Below are positions 1-4,829 of a stretch of DNA of 5,363 bases, one piece after another. Within the stretch, counting starts at the first letter, position 1, and each line of letters begins with the position of its first letter. Origin of the DNA: Desulfocurvus sp. (GTDB taxonomy: Bacteria > Desulfobacterota > Desulfovibrionia > Desulfovibrionales > Desulfovibrionaceae). The notes under the pieces are model-generated. The model did no database searches, was not told the origin of the DNA, and saw only the letters and a list, made by a program, of their open reading frames with translations. The DNA lies in contig NZ_JALNWM010000219.1 in NCBI RefSeq assembly GCF_023230885.1, forward strand, positions 1-5,363, read 5' to 3'. A program made the position numbers and the translations under genes.

Positions 1-81
1 CGGCTGCGGGCCATTGTCGCGGTGGTCTGCATGGTCGTCGGCGGGTTCATCCTCGTGCGGTCCTTGGCCGCCCTGGGCTAG
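1..81 (+). CDS. C-terminal fragment of an unidentified membrane protein
   Basis: The window opens inside a reading frame that gives 26 residues before a TAG stop at 79-81. Nearly every codon ends in G or C, as in the other genes here, which supports real coding sequence. The visible tail has two arginines (RLR) followed by about 20 hydrophobic residues (AIVAVVCMVVGGFILV) and a short end (RSLAALG), so it looks like a final transmembrane helix. Many permease families, TauE/SafE included, end this way, but the fragment is too short to name a family. A strong hairpin follows seven bases after the stop, so the transcript probably ends there and the gene is unlikely to be co-transcribed with the regulator downstream. 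Confidence 0.7.
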   Translation, partial: RLRAIVAVVCMVVGGFILVRSLAALG

Positions 82-87
82 GCCGGG

Positions 88-133
88 GCCCGGGCGCAAG
101 GGCGCTTCCTGCCGGAGCGCCCTGCCCCCGGGC
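88..133 (+). terminator. Hairpin, probable terminator of the upstream membrane protein gene
   Basis: A perfect 8-bp stem (AGGGCGCT at 99-106 with AGCGCCCT at 116-123) closes a 9-base loop. An outer pair, GCCCGGG at 88-94 with CCCGGGC at 127-133, can extend it. The sequence just after it, ATTCTT, is only weakly T-rich, so this is a weak match to a classical intrinsic terminator. Its position just after a stop codon supports the call. Confidence 0.55.
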
Positions 134-137
134 ATTC

Positions 138-166
138 TTGCCAGCCGGGATCAGCGCGGCTAGTGT
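138..166 (+). promoter_or_regulatory. Candidate sigma-70 promoter of the regulator gene
   Basis: TTGCCA at 138-143 matches the -35 consensus at five of six positions. It is followed by a 17-base spacer and TAGTGT at 161-166, which matches the -10 consensus at three of six. The predicted transcript start is near 173, about 36 bases before the ATG. No GG-N10-GC sigma-54 element was found here, so the activator gene is probably expressed from a housekeeping promoter. The -10 is weak and the call rests on spacing and position. Confidence 0.4.
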
Positions 167-172
167 CGTGAA

Positions 173-193
173 ACCCGGGTCACCTGTCCGGGT
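173..193 (+). promoter_or_regulatory. Inverted repeat just before the regulator's ribosome binding site
   Basis: ACCCGG at 173-178 pairs with CCGGGT at 188-193 around a 9-base loop, and the left arm is part of the 8-bp palindrome ACCCGGGT. It sits at the predicted transcript start and ends directly before the Shine-Dalgarno sequence GGGAGGA (194-200, 8 bases before the ATG). It could be an operator, for instance for autoregulation, or an mRNA hairpin next to the ribosome site. In DNA this GC-rich a 6-bp inverted repeat can also arise by chance. Confidence 0.25.
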
Positions 194-208
194 GGGAGGA
201 TCGCAACC

Positions 209-2167
209 ATGCCCGCAGACAACCCTTTCCGTTTCGCCTTCGTTTCCAACTCCGCCCAGATCGCGAATACGGTCAAGGCCTTCGAGGACCCCTCACGGGA
301 GCACATCGAAATCCGCCTGGCCAGCATGGAGGACGCCCTGCCCGTGGCCAAGGACTGCCTGGCGGCGGGGGTGGAGGTCGTCCTGGGCGGCGGGGCCACC
401 GGCCGCCTGCTGCGGGACAAGCTCAAACTGCCGGTGGTGACCATCGCCCGCAGGGACCTGGACGTTATCCGGGCGCTCCTGCGCGCCAGGGAACGTTCCC
501 GGCGGATCGGCCTGACCAGCTTTGGCGGCTCCACGACGGGCATGGACATCATGGCCAGGATTCTGGACGTGGATATGCGTCTGCTGGAGTTTCGCACCAC
601 CCCCGAACTGGTGGCCGCCATCACCCAGGCGGTCCAGGACGGCTACCGCTGCATCGTCGGGGGAGGGATATGCAAGACCATCGCCGAGACCGTGGGCGCG
701 GAGGGCTTTGTGGTCGTGCCCGGGGACCGGGTCATCCAGCAGGCGCTGGAAGAGGCCCGCGTCATCGCCGCGTCCCAGCGCCGCGCCAGACAGGAGGCGG
801 AACGCCTCCGGGTCATCCTGCATTCCGTCAAGGAGGGTGTGGTGGGCGTCGACTCCGAGGGCCGGGTCGACCTCATCAACCCCGTGGCCGCCGACATCTT
901 GCGCCTGGACGCCGAAGCCGTCCTGCACAAGCCCATGCCCCAGGCCGTTCAGGGTGCCGGGTTGGGCAATGTGCTGGAAAGCGGCGAGGCGGAGGTCGAT
1001 CAGTTCCGGCGCGTCGGCGGCGTGGACATGATCGTGAACTCCATGCCGGTCAACGTGTCGGAGGGCACGCGGGCCGTGGTGGCGACCTTTACCCGCGTCT
1101 CGCGCATCCAGGACCTCGACCGGCGGCTGAAGGAGAAGCTCTACGCCAAGGGCTTCGTGGCCCGCTACAGCCTGGACGACTACAGAGGGGAGTGCCGCTC
1201 CGTGGCCAGGCTGTGCGAGAAGGCCGGGCAATACGCCGCCACCGAGGCTTCCGTCCTCATCCAGGGCGAGACCGGCACGGGCAAGGAAATCCTGGCCCAG
1301 GGCATCCACCGGGCCAGCCGCAGAAGCGGGGGGCCTTTCGTGGCCGTGAACTGTTCGGCCCTGCCCGAGTCCCTGCTGGAAAGCGAGCTCTTCGGCTATG
1401 AGGAGGGCGCCTTCACCGGCGCGAAGCGCGGCGGCAAGCAGGGGCTTTTCGAGCTGGCGTCCGGCGGGACGTTGTTTCTCGACGAGCTGGCCGACGTGAG
1501 CCCGACGCTCCAGGTGCGACTGTTGCGCGCCATCGAGGAGAAAGAGGTCATGCGCGTCGGCGGCGACAGGATCGTGGCCGTCGACGTGAGGATCATCGCC
1601 TCGTCGTACAAGGATCTCGCCCAGGCGGCCAGGCTCGGCGACTTTCGTTCCGATCTCTACTTCCGCATTGCGACGCTCAAGCTCAAGACGGTTCCCCTGC
1701 GTGAACGGATCGAGGACATTGCGTTTCTCATGGAATCGCTGCTGAAACGCTACGACACGACCCGATGCATTTCCCCCCTGCCGCTGTCACAGCCGGTCCT
1801 TTCGCGCATGGCTGCGCACCCGTGGCCGGGGAACATCCGTGAGCTGGATTCGCTGGTGCAGCGCTATCTTGCATTGGCCAGGGCGTCGAATCCCGACGGC
1901 CAGAAGCTGCTCCTTGAGATAATGGAGGACCTGTCGGCCGAAACGCTCCAGGCATCTTCCGCGCCCTGCCTTGCCGACGGCGGCGAGCGGGGAGGCCTGA
2001 AGCAGCGTCTCCGGAAGCATGAGAGGGATATCATTGACGAAGCCCTGGTGATGGCTGGCGACAACAAGGCCAAGGCTGCAAGGATGCTGGGGATAAGTGT
2101 CAATTCGCTGTGGAGGAAGCTGCGGGGGGGCGAGGGTGCGTGCGACGCCGACCGCGGGGGGCTCTGA
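209..2167 (+). CDS. Sigma-54-dependent activator with PrpR-type sensor, PAS, AAA+ and Fis-type HTH domains
   Basis: This is a bacterial enhancer-binding protein: it binds DNA upstream of sigma-54 promoters and uses ATP hydrolysis to open the polymerase complex. Residues about 8-185 resemble the PrpR N-terminal sensor domain (VVLGGGATGRLLR near 58-69, GGGICKTIAETVG near 151-163). In PrpR itself this domain senses 2-methylcitrate. A helical linker (about 178-204) leads to a PAS domain (about 200-300). The AAA+ domain (about 325-560) has Walker A GETGTGKE (353-360), an intact sigma-54-contacting GAFTGA loop (400-405), Walker B LFLDE (422-426), arginine fingers R480 and R486, and sensor II WPGNIREL (539-546). 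The C-terminus carries a Fis-type helix-turn-helix (about 604-640, KAARMLGISVNSLWRKL). Sensor I reads ASSYKDL rather than the usual AATNRDL. The ATG is set by GGGAGGA eight bases upstream. At 652 residues it is longer than E. coli PrpR because of the PAS domain. No propionate genes lie nearby, so the ligand is unknown and it should not be named prpR. Likely targets are the sigma-54 promoter at 2493-2509 and perhaps the SLC13 gene. Confidence 0.95.
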   Translation: MPADNPFRFAFVSNSAQIANTVKAFEDPSREHIEIRLASMEDALPVAKDCLAAGVEVVLGGGATGRLLRDKLKLPVVTIARRDLDVIRALLRARERSRRIGLTSFGGSTTGMDIMARILDVDMRLLEFRTTPELVAAITQAVQDGYRCIVGGGICKTIAETVGAEGFVVVPGDRVIQQALEEARVIAASQRRARQEAERLRVILHSVKEGVVGVDSEGRVDLINPVAADILRLDAEAVLHKPMPQAVQGAGLGNVLESGEAEVDQFRRVGGVDMIVNSMPVNVSEGTRAVVATFTRVSRIQDLDRRLKEKLYAKGFVARYSLDDYRGECRSVARLCEKAGQYAATEASVLIQGETGTGKEILAQGIHRASRRSGGPFVAVNCSALPESLLESELFGYEEGAFTGAKRGGKQGLFELASGGTLFLDELADVSPTLQVRLLRAIEEKEVMRVGGDRIVAVDVRIIASSYKDLAQAARLGDFRSDLYFRIATLKLKTVPLRERIEDIAFLMESLLKRYDTTRCISPLPLSQPVLSRMAAHPWPGNIRELDSLVQRYLALARASNPDGQKLLLEIMEDLSAETLQASSAPCLADGGERGGLKQRLRKHERDIIDEALVMAGDNKAKAARMLGISVNSLWRKLRGGEGACDADRGGL

Positions 2168-2197
2168 AGGGCGGTGCGCGCGACGATGGCGGCGGCA

Positions 2198-2215
2198 CGG
2201 GGGGCCTGCCCCCCG
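2198..2215. terminator. G-run/C-run hairpin downstream of the regulator
   Basis: A 7-bp stem (CGGGGGG at 2198-2204, CCCCCCG at 2209-2215) with a 4-base loop lies 31 bases after the regulator's stop. It is followed by no T-run in either direction, so intrinsic termination is uncertain. Its place between two convergent genes suggests a bidirectional terminator or transcript-end stabiliser. Confidence 0.4.
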
Positions 2216-2224
2216 CGCCCGGCT

Positions 2225-2279
2225 GTTGCGACGGTCTGCCCCGGTGTTTCCTTGGGGGGCTCACCCCCGTTGCGACGGT
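2225..2279 (+). repeat. Two exact copies of GTTGCGACGGT, 44 bases apart
   Basis: GTTGCGACGGT occurs at 2225-2235 and again at 2269-2279. Each copy follows a G-run/C-run hairpin: the first after a 9-base gap, the second directly. An 11-base exact repeat within 118 bases is unlikely by chance even in GC-rich DNA. The unit looks like a hairpin-plus-tag element repeated twice, as in REP-like intergenic elements. It could also be a pair of protein-binding sites, since 44 bases is about four helical turns. Confidence 0.6.
2254..2268. terminator. Second G-run/C-run hairpin, downstream of the microprotein gene
   Basis: Five G:C pairs (2255-2259 with 2264-2268) close the loop CTCA. It lies 17 bases past the end of the convergent microprotein gene and may help end that transcript, but no T-tract follows on either strand. 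Confidence 0.35.
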
Positions 2280-2285
2280 ATCTGG

Positions 2286-2453
2286 CTAGCGTTCCTCCCA
2301 GGGGTAGTACAGGGGGGTGTTGCGGCTTTCCAGCCGCTCGTAGACCCGCCCGGACCATTGCGGTGCGGCGGCGCGCGCCCGGGGGCGGTTCCAGGTTTCG
2401 ATGGAGTAGGCGGCCAGCACGGAGAGCAGCAGGAACGTGAGGATCAGGCGCAT
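2286..2453 (-). CDS. 55-residue single-pass membrane or exported microprotein, unknown function
   Basis: A short minus-strand frame runs from ATG at 2453-2451 to TAG at 2288-2286. I do not recognise the family. The product starts with a positively charged residue and a hydrophobic helix (MRLILTFLLLSVLAAYS, residues 1-17), giving a signal anchor or signal peptide. A basic, alanine-rich stretch (RPRARAAA, 23-30) and an aromatic, charged tail ending NTPLYYPWEER follow. There is no lipobox cysteine. Three lines support a real gene: about nine in ten codons end in G or C; GGAGA at 2464-2460 sits six bases before the ATG; and a near-consensus sigma-54 promoter lies about 30 bases upstream of the start codon. 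The tail is rich in Tyr and Trp and could contact a membrane partner. The gene is convergent with the sigma-54 activator and divergent from the SLC13 permease, so a role as a regulated accessory peptide of that transporter is an attractive but unproven guess. Longer versions of this frame reach upstream through the repeat array and lack a ribosome site. Confidence 0.7.
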   Translation of the reverse strand: MRLILTFLLLSVLAAYSIETWNRPRARAAAPQWSGRVYERLESRNTPLYYPWEER

Positions 2454-2479
2454 GGGGAGTCTCCGGGAAGAATGTGCAG

Positions 2480-2493
2480 TGCGCCCGGGCGCA
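2480..2493. promoter_or_regulatory. 14-bp perfect palindrome at the microprotein transcript start
   Basis: TGCGCCCGGGCGCA is a perfect palindrome. It lies directly downstream of the sigma-54 -12 element and spans about -10 to +4 of the predicted minus-strand transcript. It could be a repressor site or affect promoter melting. All but its outermost pair is G or C, so a chance origin is possible. Confidence 0.3.
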
Positions 2494-2509
2494 AGCAACT
2501 TCCATGCCC
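2493..2509 (-). promoter_or_regulatory. Sigma-54 (-24/-12) promoter of the microprotein gene
   Basis: Read on the minus strand this is GGGCATGGAAGTTGCTT. Against the consensus TGGCACG-N4-TTGCW it matches every fixed position except the first T and one C/T difference at a position that often varies, and the invariant GG-N10-GC spacing is exact (GG at 2508-2507, GC at 2496-2495). The predicted start is near 2483, giving a leader of about 30 bases with a Shine-Dalgarno sequence. Transcription here would need an enhancer-binding activator, and one is encoded next door at 209-2167. I found no comparable element on the plus strand facing the SLC13 gene. Confidence 0.7.
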
Positions 2510-2534
2510 GCCCGGGGGCGGCGCGACCGGCCCC

Positions 2535-2647
2535 GCTGCGCCCTGTTCCGCCTCGTTGCGCTGACCCCGGCCCCGGCCCCGCAGCGCCCGGCCCCGGCCC
2601 TGGCTCCGCAGCGCCCGGCCCCGGCCCCGTTGCACCCGGCCCCGTCG
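2535..2647. repeat. Degenerate GC-rich tandem repeat array, possible enhancer region
   Basis: Five related units begin near 2535, 2555, 2581, 2608 and 2629. Each starts with a GYNGCR-like core and, in most units, continues into CCCGGCCCCGGCCC. The two best copies share an identical 22-base stretch (2579-2600 and 2606-2627, period 27). Neighbouring units are spaced 20, 26, 27 and 21 bases apart. The array lies about 40-150 bases upstream of the minus-strand sigma-54 -12 element and reaches into the -35 of the SLC13 promoter. It could be a set of activator binding sites or simply replication slippage in GC-rich DNA. Frames across it give Pro/Ala/Gly-rich translations that I do not regard as genes. 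Confidence 0.6.
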
Positions 2648-2659
2648 TTCTGCTATGCT
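2630..2659 (+). promoter_or_regulatory. Candidate extended -10 sigma-70 promoter of the SLC13 permease gene
   Basis: TTGCAC (2630-2635), an 18-base spacer and TATGCT (2654-2659) with an upstream TG at 2651-2652 form an extended -10 promoter. The -35 half is poor, but the extended TGCTATGCT stands out in DNA this GC-rich. The start near 2666 gives a leader of about 37 bases before the ATG at 2703. The -35 lies in the last repeat unit of the array, so a protein bound there could repress or activate it. Confidence 0.45.
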
Positions 2660-2702
2660 GGAAGGCGGTGTCCCGTTTCCCCTTTGCCCAGGAGCCGCGT
2701 CC

Positions 2703-4526
2703 ATGCAGACCGCGCAGACAGTTCTCGCCTCGGCGACCCTGGTTCCCATGACCCTGGAAATGGCCATCGTCCTCGGGCTGGTGGCCGCGACGGTGATCCT
2801 TTTCCTCACCGAATGGCTGCGCGTGGACGTGGTGGCCATCCTGGTCATGGTCGCCCTGCCGCTTCTGGGCATCGTCGACGGGGTGGATGCCTTCCGGGGG
2901 CTGGCCAGCAACGCGGTCATCTCCATCATCGCCGTGATCATCATGGGCCGGGGGCTTGACCACACGGGGGTCATAAGCCAGCTCATGCGCCCGCTGATGC
3001 GCCTGGCCGGGCGCAGCCGGGGCCGGATCACCGTCCTTGTGTCCGGGACGGTGGCCGTGGTGTCGAGCTTCATGCAGAACGTGGGCGCGGCGGCGTTGTT
3101 CCTGCCGGCCATCCGCCGCCTGTCGCGCCATTCCGGGGTGCCCGTGTCGCGGCTGCTCATGCCCGTTGGCTTCTCGGCCATCCTGGGCGGCACGGTGACC
3201 CTGGTGGGCTCAAGCCCGCTGATCATGCTGAACGACCTGATCCAGCCTTTCGGCCTGGCGCCTTTCGGGCTGTTCAGCGTGACCCCCGTTGGCCTGGCCC
3301 TGGTGGTGGCGGGCATCGCCTTTTTCGTCTTCGGCGGGCAGCGGCTCCTGCCCGCCGGGGAGCCGACCGGGGAGCAGGGCGAGGACCTCATGGCCTGGTA
3401 CTGCGACCTGGGCTGCATGCACGAGCTGCGCGCCCCCGCCGATCTGGCCGGGGAGCTGCATGTCCAGGACCTCATCGACACCTACTGCATCCAGGTGGTG
3501 GCCCTGTCGCAGAAGGGCGGGCGCGACGTGCTCCTGCCGCCCGACCGGGCCATGCGCATCGCCCCCGGCGCGGTGCTGGCGGCCATCGGCAGCCCCGCGC
3601 GCGTGGCCGGGCTGGTCCGCGAGCATGGTTTCGTCGTCAAGGCCGGGCTGGACGTGTTCGCCCAGGCCATGTCCGACGAGGAGTCGGGAGTGGTTGAAGC
3701 CCTGGTGCCGCCCCATTCGCGCTTCATCGGCATGACCGTGGCCGACATCCGCTTCCGCCACAACCATCTCATGTCGCCCCTGGCCGTGACGCGCGACAAC
3801 AAGACCCGCTACTGCGACTTCTGGGACATGGTCGTCCACGCGGGCGACTCCATCCTGATGCACGGGCGCTGGGAGAGCTTCCACGCCATGCGCCCCCGGC
3901 GCGAGATCCTGTTCGTGCAGTCCCTGGACCACGAGGTGCTGCACCCCGAAAAGGCCGGGGTGGCCGTTGGCGCGTTCCTGCTGTCCACAGGGCTTGTGCT
4001 GGCCACGGACCTGGCCCTGTCGGTGTGCCTGATGACCGGGGCGCTGGCCATGGTCCTTGGCCGCGTGCTGACCATCGACGAGGCCTACCGGGGGGTGGAC
4101 TGGCGCACGGTGTTTCTGCTGGCCGGGCTCATCCCCCTGGGCGTGGCCATGGAGCGCACCGGGGCGGCCTCGTGGATGGCCGGGCATATCATGGCCCTGG
4201 TGGGCCAGCCCGCGCCGTGGGTGTTCCTGTTCGTGCTCGGGGCGTTGTCCACGGCCATGACCCTGGTGGTGTCCAACGTGGGGGCCACGGTGCTGCTGGT
4301 GCCCCTGGCGGTGGACATGGCCACCGCCGTGGGCGCGGACCCGCGCCTGTCCGCCCTGGTGGTGGCCCTGGCGGCGTCCAACTCCTTCCTGCTGCCCACC
4401 CACCAGGTCAACGCCCTGTACATGGGCCCCGGCGGCTACCGCAGCCTGGACTATGTGCGCGCGGGACTGCCCGTGTCGCTGCTCTTCCTGGCGGTGCTGA
4501 CGGTCATGGTTTCGGTGTTCTATTAG
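2703..4526 (+). CDS. SLC13/DASS-family permease with two internal RCK_C (TrkA-C) domains
   Basis: This is an inner-membrane anion transporter of the SLC13 (divalent anion:Na+ symporter) superfamily; members carry dicarboxylates, citrate, sulfate or other anions. The 607-residue protein has an N-terminal membrane half (helices between about 17 and 212), a soluble insert with two RCK_C-like domains (about 238-312 and 330-408), and a C-terminal membrane half (about 417-606). RCK_C domains are regulatory ligand-binding modules. Family signatures are SSFMQNVGAAALFLP (121-135), GGTVTLVGSSPLIMLND (162-178), SNVGATVLLVP (524-534) and the near-terminal HQVNALYMGPGGYRSLDY (567-584). The two substrate/Na+ loop motifs have Val where the family usually has Thr (QNV and SNV instead of NNT and SNT). 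Start choice: AGGAG at 2690-2694 lies eight bases before the ATG at 2703. An in-frame ATG at 2655 lies in the -10 element and lacks a ribosome site; ATG 2748 also lacks one. Sulfate or a sulfonate would fit a sulfate reducer, but the substrate cannot be read here. The 3' end overlaps the convergent small gene by 23 bases. Confidence 0.9.
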   Translation: MQTAQTVLASATLVPMTLEMAIVLGLVAATVILFLTEWLRVDVVAILVMVALPLLGIVDGVDAFRGLASNAVISIIAVIIMGRGLDHTGVISQLMRPLMRLAGRSRGRITVLVSGTVAVVSSFMQNVGAAALFLPAIRRLSRHSGVPVSRLLMPVGFSAILGGTVTLVGSSPLIMLNDLIQPFGLAPFGLFSVTPVGLALVVAGIAFFVFGGQRLLPAGEPTGEQGEDLMAWYCDLGCMHELRAPADLAGELHVQDLIDTYCIQVVALSQKGGRDVLLPPDRAMRIAPGAVLAAIGSPARVAGLVREHGFVVKAGLDVFAQAMSDEESGVVEALVPPHSRFIGMTVADIRFRHNHLMSPLAVTRDNKTRYCDFWDMVVHAGDSILMHGRWESFHAMRPRREILFVQSLDHEVLHPEKAGVAVGAFLLSTGLVLATDLALSVCLMTGALAMVLGRVLTIDEAYRGVDWRTVFLLAGLIPLGVAMERTGAASWMAGHIMALVGQPAPWVFLFVLGALSTAMTLVVSNVGATVLLVPLAVDMATAVGADPRLSALVVALAASNSFLLPTHQVNALYMGPGGYRSLDYVRAGLPVSLLFLAVLTVMVSVFY

Positions 4527-4800
4527 GGCTGCGGCCGCAGGGGTGGCTCCCCGGGCGGGGGGCGCCGTCCGGGGCCATGACGATTTCGCGGGGGCCGGGC
4601 GCCGGGGTGCGCAGCAGGGTCAGGACGGCGCCCGCCAGGGCCCGGGTGCAGCGGCAGCCCGGCCCGGCGTCGTCCAGCAGCAGCGCCTGGGGGCAGGAGC
4701 GGCAGCGGTCGGCCTTCTCCAGCGCGGCGCGCGTCCTCGGGGCCTCGTCGCCTTCCGGCCCTTGCGCCGGGGCGGGAGGCCCTGCCCTGCCGATGCACAT
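4504..4800 (-). CDS. 98-residue small protein with a CxxC...CxC cysteine cluster, unknown function
   Basis: I do not recognise this family. The minus-strand frame starts at ATG 4800-4798 and ends at TGA 4506-4504. Its core reads DRCRSCPQALLLDDAG then GCRCTRALAGAVLTLLR, placing cysteines at 33, 36, 49 and 51, a possible zinc or iron-sulfur site; C2 and C88 are extra. The ends are rich in Pro, Gly and Ala and are probably disordered. Nearly all codons end in G or C until the last eight, where the frame runs into the opposite-strand stop of the permease gene; this break supports a real gene extended a little at its 3' end. GGGAGGA at 4810-4804 lies close before the ATG. A GTG at 4830-4828, overlapping the upstream gene's TAG by one base, could give a 108-residue form. 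The gene follows the TauE/SafE gene by 29 bases, so the two are probably co-transcribed, which suggests a cytoplasmic partner or sulfur/metal-handling accessory. Confidence 0.65.
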   Translation of the reverse strand: MCIGRAGPPAPAQGPEGDEAPRTRAALEKADRCRSCPQALLLDDAGPGCRCTRALAGAVLTLLRTPAPGPREIVMAPDGAPRPGSHPCGRSPNRTPKP

Positions 4801-4829
4801 GATTCCTCCCGGCGCGCGGCGCCCGGCCA

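Noticed and set aside
88..100. 13-base sequence GCCCGGGCGCAAG shared with 2483-2495
   Set aside because: About one or two shared 13-mers are expected by chance in a window of this size and GC content, so I treat it as coincidence.
131..141. GGCATTCTTGC as a sigma-54 promoter for the regulator
   Set aside because: The distance between GG and GC is 7 bases, not the required 10.
293..1309. Long minus-strand frame opposite the regulator
   Set aside because: It is His/Gly/Asp/Gln-rich, with composition typical of the antisense of a GC-rich gene, and the plus-strand domains here are unambiguous. The similar frame at 3210-4403 was rejected for the same reason.
2535..2647. CRISPR array
   Set aside because: The units are degenerate and GC-only with uneven 20-27 base periods and no unique spacers.
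2664..2687. Plus-strand sigma-54 promoter for the SLC13 gene ending in TTTGC
   Set aside because: No GG lies 10 bases before the GC; the sigma-70 element at 2630-2659 is a better candidate.
2655..2702. Upstream ATG at 2655 as the start of the SLC13 permease, adding 16 residues
   Set aside because: It overlaps the candidate -10 element and has no ribosome site, whereas the ATG at 2703 has AGGAG at good spacing.
2437..2959. Pro/Ala/Gly-rich frames on both strands across 2437-3481, with repeat-like translations
   Set aside because: They are by-products of the GC-rich tandem array and the permease gene read in other frames; they lack ribosome sites and proper codon bias.
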